Shown here: one piece after another, positions 1-11,885 of the stretch
How positions within the stretch are numbered: position 1 is the stretch's first letter
How the letters are laid out: each line of letters opens with the position of its first letter
Source of the DNA: Astropecten irregularis
Lineage: Eukaryota > Echinodermata > Asteroidea > Paxillosida > Astropectinidae
Length of the DNA stretch: 64,000 nucleotides
NCBI GenBank assembly: GCA_963971285.1
Contig: OZ020249.1
Span: 4,650,001 to 4,714,000 of the forward strand
Direction: 5' to 3'
The notes under the pieces: generated by a model
Told to the model about the DNA's origin: nothing
The model's input: the letters and a program-made list of their open reading frames with translations, nothing else
The model's database searches: none
Made by a program: the position numbers and the translations under genes

Positions 1-3000
1 CTCCCTGACAGCTGCCTCCTTGATCGTAGAGGCTGCTTGGAACAGTACATAGTCCGCCTTGCTATGCTCTGTTTAATATATGGAAGAAAAAAAAAAGTGT
101 ACATCGTTATCATTGCTGAGGAACTGAGGAAATTTGAAAAATATGTACGTAAGTCGTAAGGGATGGCCTATTAGCCTAATTTCCAGTATAATGTGGAGTC
201 ACCACCATAAAGGGGCAGGCTGACAGTCACAAAATGTTGCTTTAATTCTTCTATTTGTGTTTGTGGTGGGGATTCAAAACATGAACCAATTAAAGTGGAT
301 ATAATAAACACCGGGATTTTTTCAGCCTCCGGCAGCAATTTTTATAAAGCGCTCTCTTGTCCATCCAATAAGTGCACTCTCTTTTTATTGTTTTTTTTTA
401 TGCTTAAAGTTAGGAGGGCCTGACGCGTTTCGATCCTAACAGGATCTTTCTCAAAGGGGAACTGAATTACGGACAAGAACATGGAAGGGAATAGAAACAC
501 AAAAGTATGGATGAGGGAGTCAGGACAATGGGAGAGGGGATTGGTCACACACAGAGGGGTCAGGTAGGCAAGATCAAAGTTGCCACACTACAAAGGGTGG
601 GAAGAATGGAGCTGGGGGATAGGGATTAACAAAGAAGGAAGTTAGAGGATTAGTGATAAAGGTGGGGAGTACAAAAAGCAGGAGGGATTAGAGAGCGCCT
701 GTAGATGAATTTTTTTTTTTTATACATTATACCGGTAAATTTTCTACATTTTGACTGATACAAGGGATGGTCCGTGAACATGTATAAACTACAAGCAATA
801 CAGTACATGTAGAATTAGGCTTGTAAACTGTTAATCACAAATCTCAACCTCTCAGGCTTCCAGTTCTATTACTTAACATACTTGAACTTTTAAGGTAATG
901 TCTTCTTAAAGGTACTATCATACTTCGGTAGCACAGCGAAACAAACATCTTCACAGATTTACCTATATAGCTTACTAGTCCTTGAGCCAGGGGCTGAAAT
1001 TTCACAAATCGGTACTATCTGGAGGGACTAATTCTCAATAGAGTTTTATGATGTAAAAAAAAGGATGAAAAGGGCAAAACAATATGAAGGATGATCCAAA
1101 ACAGTAGTTTTTGACTATTTTTTTAAAAGAATTTAATGGCGAGTTTTAAAGTTCTGAGAACCTCTTCCGTTTTGTGCAACAGACGACTGTTTAAAGAATT
1201 TATAAATTGTTGCATAGCAGTTTCACGTACAATTAAATAAATTGTATTCACCTTACAGAATTAACAGCCGTAGACACATGACATTACCAGGATGGCCGTG
1301 CCGATGTTTACGTTGAGGAGTATTACTGAATGCGACATTTTAATTTTTTTTTTTTTACTACTCGAAACAACTTCTGGTTTATGTTTTCTTTATTAAAGAA
1401 AATACACTATCCAATCTGATTCAACTCGTGTTTATTCTCAATTCAAGCCGACTTCAAGTGATTTTTTGCTGTATATAGCTCAGTATATCCACAATCCGAG
1501 TGACCTGTTCAAGTTAATTGCGTCCGACTGAGTTGTTCCCTTCTTAAATTGCGGGCAGTTTGTGTATGAACACTGCATGAAACTATGTCTAGAGTAATTA
1601 GAAAATTATCCTTTCCCGAAGTCAACTAGCTGAGTTTCAGAAGAACCCTCGAAGAGTGGCAACTGTGGCGAAGCAAAACATCATCCATACAATATCGAAG
1701 TTGCGTCGGCGCCTCGCAACCGACCATGATGATCGGCCTTCCCATGAACCGAGTTCCCTTTGGAGGTTTTCGGTAATTTTTGGTAGGACTAATAAGAGGT
1801 AGAGGCTTGTTGTTTCGATTTGGTGACTTTTGGAGATTGAGACACTTTGAAATCTCTTTCCACGCACGGGAGAAAAACAAACACGAAGTAAACTTATATT
1901 TTGTGTGGTCCTATTTCCTAAGCGAGACACAACTTCAACTGGTCATTTACTGCATGTCCAACATTTTCTTGCACTGAAGGCAAATTGAATCAAGCCCTGA
2001 ACAGTTCTAAACACATAAAATGTGTCCCGTGAATCACTGCTAATCTGTTATTATTTAATAAAAACACATTTTGTAATAAATCCCTGTGAATCTGCGCATA
2101 AACACTGGTACCGCTGTAATTTTCCATGCGTTGAACTACGGCTGTTTCCTGTCAGCTGAATAAAAGTTCTTTATTTGTACACGAATTTGCTATACAATAT
2201 TTTGTATAAATTTCTTAAACAGTCGTCTGTTGCGCAAAACGGAAGAGGCTCTCAGAACTTTGTAACTTACCTTTGAAATCTTTCAAAAAGTATCATACTA
2301 TTTTGCCATTTTAATTTTTTTTTACATCATAAAACTCAATTTATAATAAGTCCCTCCAGATGGTACCGACAAATCGGCTGGCCCATGGACTATACAGGGT
2401 ATAAAGATGGTGATGCTAGAAACATATTGTTCAAAGTTTTTCTGCCTGAAATGCTGAATTTATCAGGAACAGTAAAACCAATGGCCAAAACAATATTTAA
2501 TTTGATATTTAAAAGATCAAAAATAAAAGTGAATTAAAACAAAAAAATACCATGGGCGTTTTTGACTGTTTTCTCAAAAAGTGGGCACCGTATGGGACTG
2601 GAAACTTCACAGATGACTGTTACTGTATCTTTCTTGATATTTTTGCTCATGAATCTGCATTTCTTTCACAAAAACCAAAGTATGATATTATCTTTAAGTT
2701 TTATATGTGACAGCACAACTTTAAGTTTAAAGAAGATGTTCAACACTCAACAAACTTCGCTTTATTTGTTAGAACTATAATCATTAAATTACTTGACATG
2801 AGAAAAAAAATATTTATCTCACACTGAACACAGAAAGAGAGTCTTTTTGATGATCACTTCTCTCAACATGCTCAACTACCCCAAAATTGAAACTGTCTGA
2901 ATTTCATCAATGGGGCAGCAAACATTTAATGAAAAGGCTCCGTAATGTGACGTAATGAGCCTTATCATTTAATGAAAAGGCTCCATAATGTGACGTCACA

Positions 3001-6000
3001 AAATCACACAGATTTGTCTGCTGCCCCCATTGACGAAATTCAGACAGTTTCAATTTTGGGGTAGCTAAAAATCATCCAAAGGGCTCTCTTTCTGTGTTCA
3101 GTGTGAGATAAATATTTTTTTCTCATGTCAAGTAATTTAATTATTATAAAGCGAAGTTTGTTGAGTGTTGAACATCCTCTTTAACTATGAACTGTTATTT
3201 CATCTGCTTTGAACTAACCTAGAATGTATTTGCAGGCTGCAAAGGGGGTCTTTGATTTCCTGAAAGCGAGGATGACATGTTCCGCTGACTTGCGCTGTTC
3301 AGGAGACACGACGACGGGCGGGGCCTTAGGGAGAGGAAGAAGGGAAGGTAGGGTGGGGTGAAGGAAACAAAAAAAAGACATTGTTTAGTAGTTAGACAAA
3401 TCAAACAGGCCTGGCCATAAGTGGCCAACAATGTATCAGAGGATTACTGTGCAAAATGTGCACATGTATGCTACCCGGTATGCATCACACAATGGATCAT
3501 TTCAGCAATTTGGGACATGTGGTTTTTTGTGATGGTGCACTAAAAAAATGTAAATTTTCCTTTTTTTTGCAGACCGACTCTCTGGGGAGTTGTCTCACCA
3601 ATCTAAAATGCTTTGCCCTCTTCAAGAAAAAACTGAAGTCTATTTCATTGGATGATTATATTCACATGTACTTAATTCATTGTTAATCTTTGTGGGCTGT
3701 TTTTTCTTTCTTCTCTTGTATTTACTTAATGCAGGGAGGAGATTGACCAATGATAAAAATGTCTGAAAACAGCTGACAGGGAGCATAAAACGTCTGAAAT
3801 CTGAAAATCTCCCATACTTTTGTACACAGAGGAAAACAATCTGAAATCCAAAACAAAAAAAATCTGAAATCAGATTTTAATCTGAGAAAATCTCATCCCC
3901 GATTTAAGCAATTTGGGACAGGTTTCTGTGATGCTGCACTTAAAAAATGTAAATTTTCCTTTTTCCTGTAGGCCAACTCTGAAGACAGATCAATTGCCAG
4001 ATTAAAATCAGAATGAAATCTGCATTTTCTACAGGAAATAACTACATGCACAATGATAATATGAAGCTATAGGTGTACAATAGGAGTGAATCACTAGGAA
4101 ATCTGGAACAGACCATGCCAATATTTTGTGAAGAAGCCTGTATAACTGAAGTACACACACATGTACATGTACATGTACAGTATGTATTTAAAGGCAGCGT
4201 ACAGGATTTGCAAGGCTCCCCAGGCCCCCCAGACCCCCCAACAAAATTATTGAGTTTGAGACAGAAAATGGACTCAACAGTTCATAAACAATGCAAACAG
4301 TCACCAGTGGAAATCTTGGTTTGCATCAGATGCTGGGTTTTTCAAGCAAATCAAGATTTAGTGTCTTTTCCAAAGATCGTTCGTCCGAACGATTTTTGGA
4401 ACAAACAAAAAGTTAACTATTCTTCATGTTTAATAAGAAAAATCGAGTCGGGTTTTCGCTATTTTCTCGTGACTCAGATGTCAGATTGAGCTAAAATTTT
4501 CACAGGTTTATTATTTCATGCACATGTTTGATCAGACAAAGTATGAGTGCAGTCCTGTGACCTTTACCAATCTTGTATTGTACCTTTAAAGGCAGCGTAC
4601 AGGATTTGCAAGGCCTCCAAAAAAATTAATTGAGTTTGAGACAGAAAATGGACTCAACAGTTTGTAAACAGTGCAAACAGTCACCATGGGAAATCTTGGT
4701 TCATCAGATGCTGGGTTTTTCAAGGAAATAAAGGTTTAGTGTCTTTTTAAAAGATTGCTCGTCCAAACAATTTTTTAGCATTTCAAAAGCGTAGTGTAAC
4801 CGCGAAGGATTCGGAGGGGTGGGGGGGGGGGCAAGATTATTTCAGCTGTATTTCTGCTATCCAGATGAACAATGGGTAAAAAGGTATGAAACAACATCTG
4901 TAAGGAAGTTTAAGACCTTCACTTCTGTTTAAGTACCAAATTCTGCCAAAACACACATCTTTGCAAATCCTATATGCTCCCTTTAATAGGATAATATAAT
5001 GCACAGCTAATAGATAAAAATACTCTTCTGTGTAAATTAATCCTGTACATGTTAGTCTATATAAAAAAAATTAGGTGGTAGAGCGCCTGTACGGTATTCA
5101 GGTCGTCGCTGGTTCGAATCCCGCTCCAGTCAATTTTTCTTTGTTCACTTTTCAATAAAAAAAAATAGTTGGTCAGCATCCCTGCTCTCCCTGAAAAAGT
5201 GCCATCCCCCATTTCATTTCTTCTCTTTTTAAAGTTATTAAACCAAAGTAAAAAGGGCTTTACAACATGTCAGAGACACTGACCATAAAAGGTATAATAC
5301 ATGATTGGTAAAAGTCACAGGACAGCACTCATAATTTGTCTGATAAAACATTTACATGAAATAATAAACCTGTGAAAATTTGAACTCAATCGGACATCAG
5401 AGTCACGAGAAAATAGCGAAAACCCGATTCAATTTTTTTTATAAAACATGAAGAATAGTTTACTTTGTGTTTGTTCCAAAAATCGTTTGGATGAACGATC
5501 TTTGGAAAAGACACTACATTGTGTAAATCAATGTTCCCGTCAAATGAAAGACCATGGATGCTTTAAAGCATTTTTTCAACATGGCCTAATCAATAACCGT
5601 CATGTCATGCACGACGCATAATGGAACATAATTTGGTAAATATGGGCAAACAGACCTATGTTTGTTTGTGAATCATTACTCCACAAAGGAGTTTAATGCT
5701 AGGAGTCCACTGGGCCGGCGCCAGTTCGCGCCAATGAAATTTGCTGTGGCGCCTAGCACCGGCGCACCCAGGATTTTGTCTTGGGGGGGGCTCAAAGAAA
5801 ATTTTTCTCCCACAAAACATTTTGTGACTCCCCCCCCCCTTCCTCCTCTCCCTTTCCCTCTCCTTCCCCCTTTTTTCCCATTTTTTTCTTCTTTTTTTTT
5901 CGTTTTTTTTTTCAGGGACCCCCTTGGGGGGGGGCTCAAGCCCCCCGAGCCCCCCCCTGGGTGCGCCACTGGCGCCTAGTGTCGCCAAAAAGGTGCCTAG

Positions 6001-9000
6001 TGGCGTGCAGTGGCTCAAACTGCCTCCCAACTGGCTCGTGGTGGCCCGTAACGGCGCCAAAAATTGAATTTGGCAGCAAGAAAATTTCAAAATGTTTGAA
6101 ATTTTCGTCGCGCCACTTGCATCGGCCAACCAGCGCGAAGTGTCCACCAAGTGGCACCAAATGGCGCAAACAATCCGCCTATTGGAATCCACTGGAATGT
6201 AATGGCGTGCGCCATGTTGAGCCACTACGCACCAATCACATAATCTTTGGCGCGAAGTGGCAAAAGACTAGATTTGCAAATTTGGTACCGAAAGTAGGAA
6301 TCAGGTGATAGAGGACGTTTATGATATAGTTTTATCGAATTCATAGATTCGTTGCAACAGCGTCACACGTTAACATTACAGTACTTAGTAGGCACATCCA
6401 GGGGCCGAGGCCTACACACATTTCATTTTTACCTCTGTCAGTTCTTGTGCACAAGTGATGGCTGTCATCAGTGGCATTCTTCCCACTTTTATTTCCTTAG
6501 ATATTTTCGACCTCCACAATCCCCATAATATCAAACTCAACGCTAGCACATTCGCTATTTTGTGCGAACACAGAATGAAATCGTCGACGTTTTCACGAAG
6601 GGGCGAATTTGGCAAAAATCAAGATTTTTTCAAAATTCTTTTTTTGGCCAAAATCGATTAGGGGTATTGTAACGGACATCTGGGCGAAATTATTTTGGCC
6701 AAATCAAATGAAATCAACTAGATCATGAAATCAGTTAAGGGCGAATTTCACCAAAAGTGCTGTTTCACGTTTTCACGAAGGGGCGAATTGTAAAAAATGC
6801 ACGTTGTTCTATGGGGGCACTTTCAGCGAAAACACGAATTTACGTTTTCACGAAGAGGCGAATTCCAGCGCGCGCGCGCGTCACAAGGGACGAATTTGTG
6901 CATGTTTGTATGGAGGGCGCTTTGGATCAAATCCGGAAAAAAAGTTTGCACGAAGGGGCGAATTTCTTTGAACGCTAATTACTCCGCAATCATAACCTCT
7001 ATACTATTAATTAGTACGTAGTTTAAGGGAAAGTCTTCAGCTTGAAACCGGTATGAAAAATTAATCAACATGTCCACAAAAAATGGGCGAAATATTCAAT
7101 TTAAAAAGGAACAAACTTCAAAGCCGATTTTCTCAAAACTATGTTTTAACGCCCAGGTGGGCAAAGTGGCTTTTCGTGAAAACGTCGACGAAATGTGTGT
7201 AGGCCTCGGCCCCTGGCTGTGCCTACTGAGTACTGTAATGTTTACGTGTGACGCTGTTGCAACGAATCTATGAATTCGATGAAACTATATTGTGGCGGGA
7301 AAAGAAAACTCTCCCGTTGGGAGGAATTGCCGGAGAACGGCTCGCTCGTTGACTGCAACGAGAAATCTCGGCCTTGACCAACAATCGCACCCAAAATAAA
7401 TAAACTAAAAGAATTACAACAAGCTGCACCCGAGTGGCTGAGTGCAGACTTGCGGGGACGTTCGTTTACAGGAAAATATATCCTGAATCTATGGGCATGG
7501 TGGGGATGGACAGAGTAAGAGACACTGGGGAACAGAGTTTTGAATTCAACAACAATAGGCTGGCAGAAAATCTTAATCCAGTCTCAATGCCAACAATGGG
7601 TACGTTCAGACAGCGTGTTAAATTCGCTATTAAAACAACTGTTTTAACCCGATCGGTTTAAGCAATATGTGTCTGGACGCTCTAAAACAGTTATTTATCT
7701 AAAACAGATCGGTTTTATCCGCCGCTAAAACACCAAAGTTAAAACTGCTCAGGAGGAGGGTTTAGTGCTTAAAACCGATCAAGTTTACTGCTAAAACGCT
7801 GTTAGGACAGAATAACTTTCCGACATCCTGTTTTAGTGCAGAGAAGCCTGGCAGCTGGTTACGTAACACATGTTGTGGCACGCTTGTTTATATTCAACAC
7901 ACAGATAAATCCGTGCCCTTTATTTTATAGCTGGAAGCCCGTACGGGGTCAAGGCAAAGTGCATGACCTCTTAAAACCAAAAATAAAACTGATCTGTTTT
8001 AACTGCAAACAGTAAAACGCTGTATGGACGCAACAGAATTTTAACTTATGACTTACCCCCCGCGGATGCTGAGCGGTTTAACTCAATTCGTTTTAAATAC
8101 AAGGCTGTCTGAACGTACCCAATTAATCATGAATGAGCACAAGAACTCCGGCAGGAGGCGCACCAAAAATAAGGCACCTCCCCGCCTCAGCCAGCAAAAT
8201 AACACTAGTGCCTCCTTGATGAGGTGCGTCAATTAATCTGATCCAAATCGTGACAATTCACTCTCTAAACAACTCCAAATATTCGCCAAATATTCACAGA
8301 AAGATTACAATGACAAACGAACAAGCTTACCATAATTCGTCTAGCATCCAAGAAATAATTGCTTGAATTTAGTCTACCGTTATTGATGAACAAAGACTGT
8401 CCTTACAATAAAGACGCACAGCACGCACACAACTCTCGTGATTGGCAGCAACTTGACAAGTAAAAGTTTAGCGTTCGTAGCAACCATTAAATTTCGCGCT
8501 ACAACTTTGGGCGTGAAAAGCGCCCAACGTGGCATACATTTTAGTGTAAAGAGAAATCCCTGAGCGCCCAATTGGAAGCTAATACGCGCCCACTTATAAC
8601 AAGCCCAAAAAGCGCACAAATGTGCTACACGCACATACATTGCCGCGGGCGTGTGGCGAAGCCGCCCAATCATAGGATAAAAATAGCCAACTTGATGACG
8701 TACTTAATAAGCTATGCGCACGCAGGAGCTCGTAGCAGCATACGCAACATGGATTATAAAAAGGTAAACAAGAACTAATTTTCGCTACAATATCATAAAC
8801 GCCCTCTATCACCCAATTCCTACTTTCGGTACCGAATTTGCAAATCTGTTAAGCAGTGTTCTCCAACTTTGAAAATTAAAGGGTGGTGCTGAGTGCGTAG
8901 CACGAAGCACTAACGGCGTGGGGAAAATTTGGAACCTAGATGCTCTGTAATGCATTCTAAGGCAATTTCTGTCCACTTTACCCAATTTTTGTGTGCGAAA

Positions 9001-11391
9001 AAGTTGTCAAGATTTTAATAAGACTTCCATTTATTAAGCACAAAATTATTAAACAGAACATCAAATAAAAGATCAGCAGTCGATTTTACGAAACTTTACG
9101 CAGTTGCGTAAGTCTACTTACGCCACAAATTTTGTGGCGTAAGTGGACTTACGCAACTGCGTAAAGTTTCGTGAAATCGGGCACAGTACCGACTCTTTGT
9201 TCCAAAATATCATTTTTTAGTTATTGATCTAGGTAGCTACATTGTAAAATGTGTTAAGACCAAGCGTTTTGTTTTAGGGTTATTATTTAGTTAGCTTTAC
9301 CCTATTTACAAACATAATTTTATTCACGTCCAAAATTAGACAAGAGACTTGGTCCAGCATTCGAATAATAATTTTGAAAATCAGTTTAAAACCGAAGAAA
9401 ATATGTCTAATGGTCAAGCAAAAATAAATAAATCTCAAATTGGGGAACATTGGAATAAAACTTAAAAGTGGTCTCAGCTTAAAAAAAATTACTTGGGTAG
9501 ACCAGTTTTTAATTTTCGATACCATATTTTATGGGCCTAGCTAGACATTATATTCTAAATTTCACAGAGAAATCAAGATAAAATTACATTCATTCCACGG
9601 TGATGTCAGATGACAAATGATAAATCTTAGCTAAGAGCGAAAATCATTCAATAACAGGTGAACATTAAAAGTTTCCGTGTACCAAGGTACGTAACGTTGG
9701 TAGCGTGACCGAGCGGACTGTTGACCGGCCGCACGAAGCATTAGCCCCACGACCACGGCCATCACTCGGCACATCACGTTAATACGGCTAGGCGGTAACA
9801 GGTCAACTCGCCTCCTAGCCGACTTGCCTCTTACCGACTCTCCCCTTACCAACTCGCCCCCTCCCCAACTCGCCCCCTCCCCAACTCGCCCCCTCCCCAA
9901 CTCGCCTCCTGACCGACTCGCCCCTTACCAACTCGCCTCCTCCCCGACTCACCCCCTGGCTGACTCGCCCCTAGCCGACTCGCCCCCGACAGACTCGCCC
10001 CAGGCCGTTTTTGTCATCATGACGATGTTTATCAAATGTTTCGACATATAAACACATAGTAGGCCTAGGCCCTACAAAAGGGTCAGAAGTATTTGGGTAT
10101 TAATTAATGATGCACAATTATCTTCACATCTCGTCTCTGAATAAATAAGGGGACGAGTTGGCAAGGGGGTGACTGTGAGTCGGTCAGGGGGCGAGTCAGC
10201 CAGGAGGCGAGTTGGTAAGGGGCGAGTCGGTCAGGGGGCGAGTTGGCAAGAGGGCGAGTTGGTAAGGGGCGAGTCGGTAAGGGGCGAGTCGGCCAGGGGG
10301 CGAGTTGACTTGTAATCGGCTAGGCTATGGCCTAACGTAGGTACGTTACAATCCATGCACTGTGAGTAGGCCAGAAATGTCCACTGTGCTTGCGCGGGCT
10401 TGTAGCCCTACTGGGGGATTGCCCTACAAAATGTGGCATTTTGATTGGTTGCCGGGGGGTAATTTTTTCCTACATCATCGATATCGTGTAGTTGGAGACT
10501 CATTCTTAATTCCTGTGGAAAAAAAAATGGGATCCGTAGCTCCTTGCGATCGTGCGATCAACTTGAATTATTGGGTCACATTCAACCCTCTCCTATTCAT
10601 AGATCAAATGTTCATACCATTTTGAAAGGTATACTTACTGATAAAGTGACATTTCAACTACCTTGTGGTGAAATTTGGGTGGAATCTGACGATCAGAAAT
10701 GTGACTTTTTCGACCAGGAATGTCATGATGCTGTGCGTTGTTGTTGCATATTGGTGCCCCTGCCCATATTGAATTTATGTAATTAACCACTAGAATTATA
10801 ATTTATCTGATTAATCTTGGATAATTAATATCAATTTAAATCATGTATTTGAACCAGAATACATCAATCTAATGTTGGAAAAGATTTCATGCATTTATTT
10901 TAATCCCAAAGATATTTATGGACATAATTGTACAAAATTAGCCCTCCTCCAGTCCTCGATCACAACTTTTTTTTCAATGTAATGCAAAACCATAGGGACC
11001 AAATATGCAAATTTTGGATCATGAAAATGGCTGTAACTTCCTTCAAACTAATGGTATGGAAGTGAGTGAGGTATCAAATGAAATGTATTCTCATGCTCTT
11101 TTAGATGATATACCTTGCAGGGCATATCTATGATATCTAAAAATTTTGTAACATCCCTACCTAACGTCAGTGAACGTTATGCTGCATTGCGAAATGTAAA
11201 CATGACAAAGAAACTGTACGAAACAAAGAAACCAAAATGAAATAAACATTACAAACAAAACATGATGATCCATCTGTTTGTTCCGAACAATCCTACGATA
11301 CTTCTTTTAAAAAAGATACTTCATAGCTAGTGGTTTTTCTTACCATTATAACTTGTGCCGCATGTTCTAAATCGCTCAAGAAAGCCGCCAT
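1..11391 (-). CDS. XPO4: Exportin-4, 5' part (coding exons 1-3, truncated by window start)
   Basis: Exportin-4 is a Ran-dependent nuclear export receptor of the importin-beta/HEAT-repeat family; known cargoes include eIF5A and SMAD3. Three minus-strand exons join in phase. Exon 1 (11344-11391) has 16 codons, beginning [16 protein letters not shown], followed by donor gtaaga. Exon 2 (3219-3324) follows a long pyrimidine tract ending in taag. It encodes [17 protein letters not shown] and then a conserved segment containing [15 protein letters not shown], and ends with donor gttagt. Exon 3 (from 68 to the window edge) encodes [14 protein letters not shown] and following residues. The phases fit: exon 2 leaves one base and exon 3 supplies two, making GAG. 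The order APP, EQR, FRKSKSPFA and DYVLFQAA matches the N-terminus of human XPO4 as I remember it. Intron 1 is about 8 kb and full of transposons. The remaining protein, over 1,000 residues in the family, lies left of the window. An ATG-started reading in another frame over exon 2 is a shadow. Confidence 0.92.
908..2695 (+). mobile_element. Family A MITE (interrupted copy)
   Basis: Its left end (908-972, AAAGGTACTATCATACTTCG) and right end (2396-2695, ending CCAAAGTATGATATTATCTT) match the two halves of intact copies such as 61978-62300. The 976-2392 element separates them. Confidence 0.75.
976..2392. mobile_element. 1.4-kb DNA element with ~220-bp TIRs, nested in a MITE
   Basis: The ends are inverted: TAGTCC at 976 faces GGACTA ending at 2392. 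Similarity continues inward for about 220 bp, including matching segments around 1140-1210 and 2210-2280 (CCGTTTTGTGCAACAGACGA against its inverse). The trinucleotide TAC flanks both sides (973-975 and 2393-2395), a likely target duplication. No transposase reading frame is visible, so it looks non-autonomous. It sits inside XPO4 intron 1 and interrupts another MITE. Confidence 0.75.
2727..3184. mobile_element. Foldback element, arms ~200 bp
   Basis: The first arm starts TTAAAGAAGATGTTCAACAC at 2727, and its inverse ends at 3184. Both arms include the TTACTTGACATGAGAAAAAA and CAGTTTCAATTTTGGGGTAG segments. The centre carries a short direct duplication (TTTAATGAAAAGGCTCC, near 2928 and 2969). 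It ends about 35 bp from the donor of XPO4 exon 2. No coding capacity is seen. Confidence 0.8.
4190..4588. mobile_element. Family B/C chimeric MITE
   Basis: The left end is AAAGGCAGCGTACAGGATTT. The right end is the inverse of the family B start (GACCTTTACCAATC then GTACCTTT). The same two halves recur in opposite orientation at 48288-48828, so this is one dispersed element. Confidence 0.7.
4589..4985. mobile_element. Family C MITE copy, adjacent to the previous one
   Basis: It begins AAAGGCAGCGTACAGGATTT and ends with TTTGCAAATCCTATATGCTC. The first ~150 bp repeat 4190-4340 closely. The interior includes a short G run near 4817. Confidence 0.65.
5073..5160 (+). repeat. tRNA-derived SINE (family V), 5'-truncated
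   Basis: The tRNA-like part GGTAGAGCGCCTGTACGG and the B box GGTTCGAATCC are followed by the family tail TTTTTCTTTGTTCACTTTTC. The A-box start is lost. Confidence 0.75.
5286..5530 (+). mobile_element. Family B/C MITE fragment
   Basis: It starts AAAGGTATAATACATGATTGG and continues with the family text on both halves. It ends near AACGATCTTTGGAAAAGACA without a clear terminus. Confidence 0.6.
5759..5968. mobile_element. Short C/T-rich MITE candidate
   Basis: GGCGCACCCAGG near 5761 faces CCTGGGTGCGCC near 5957. The interior holds long C and T tracts and two near-identical G runs followed by CTCAA (about 5783 and 5925). Long open frames here come from low complexity, not genes. Confidence 0.5.
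6324..7290. mobile_element. 0.97-kb TIR element with ~100-bp ends
   Basis: The arm 6324-6425 (ATATAGTTTTATCGAATTCA onward) is inverted at 7190-7290 with about 95% identity by eye. Inside, the phrase TTTTCACGAAGGGGCGAATT or close variants recurs near 6590, 6770, 6844 and 6948. Confidence 0.8.
7598..8120. mobile_element. 523-bp MITE with GGGTACGTTCAGACAGC termini
   Basis: GGGTACGTTCAGACAGC at 7598 faces GCTGTCTGAACGTACCC ending at 8120. AAT flanks both ends (7595-7597 and 8121-8123). The interior repeats AAAACAGNT-type motifs in both orientations. Confidence 0.8.
9081..9179. repeat. 99-bp near-perfect palindrome
   Basis: The 49-bp arms flank the single base at 9130. Only two pairs fail on DNA (9087/9173 and 9115/9145). 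On a plus-strand transcript both would be G-U wobbles. Confidence 0.9.
9790..10315. repeat. Inverted pair of degenerate minisatellites
   Basis: 9800-10005 is an array of short C-rich units built on CCAACTCGCCCCCTC or CCGACTCGCCCC. 10140-10310 is a similar array on the opposite strand (GGGGCGAGTTGG and GGCGAGTCGG). About 140 bp of unique DNA lies between. Confidence 0.75.
10320..11330. other. XPO4 intron 1, no feature recognised
   Basis: This is AT-rich non-coding sequence upstream of exon 2 and within intron 1. Open frames at 10362-10625 and 10544-10786 have no recognisable similarity and no splice support. Confidence 0.5.
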
Positions 11392-11885
11392 CTTGCTGAA
11401 TGGTATCCTCGACCGTTGAGGGCGCCAGATAAAAAATGCGGCCACGCGGCAACTGTACTGGGGACGGACAAAAATTTGCTAACCATGAAATTTCTGTCTT
11501 AATAAAAACACGATGTACAACCAAATGTCCCTGTTGTTTTGACGACACTCAGTACTATGAATGTTTTTGCACTCAATGAAATTTCACGGTTCACAACTTA
11601 CAAAGTAGGCCTACCATTTTTAGATTGATGTTGAAACCTTTTAATTGTAGACAAAAATAAAAACAAACAGTTGAAATGCTGTTGTCTATAGGCCTAGTTT
11701 ATCTGAGAAGAAAACGATATTATCACAATGGTGTCAAGATCAGCTCGAACGGACACGCTGGCATGATGAAATCATCCGGCATGTATTCCAGTTCGCTGAA
11801 ATACATGCCCCTTCTATCTCTAATACCATGAAAATACGGTCCACCATGTATAGTCAAGGAGCAAAGTTCCGAAAACCCTCTTATT

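Larger units (their letters stand above)
6271..8846. mobile_element. 2.6-kb composite TIR element
   Basis: The arm 6271-6329 (GATTTGCAAATTTGGTACCG and onward) is inverted at 8788-8846 with few differences. It encloses two further TIR elements (6324-7290 and 7598-8120). No transposase is recognised between them. Confidence 0.7.

Noticed and set aside
3219-3431. 70-codon minus-strand frame with an ATG
   Set aside because: It overlaps XPO4 exon 2 in the wrong frame; the exon frame matches exportin-4 and joins in phase with both neighbours.
4073-4489. 138-codon plus-strand frame
   Set aside because: It lies mostly in the family B/C MITE; related copies have the frame broken.
5656-6308. Open frames up to 189 codons on both strands
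   Set aside because: They run through C/T and G/A homopolymer tracts in a MITE and have no recognisable protein similarity.
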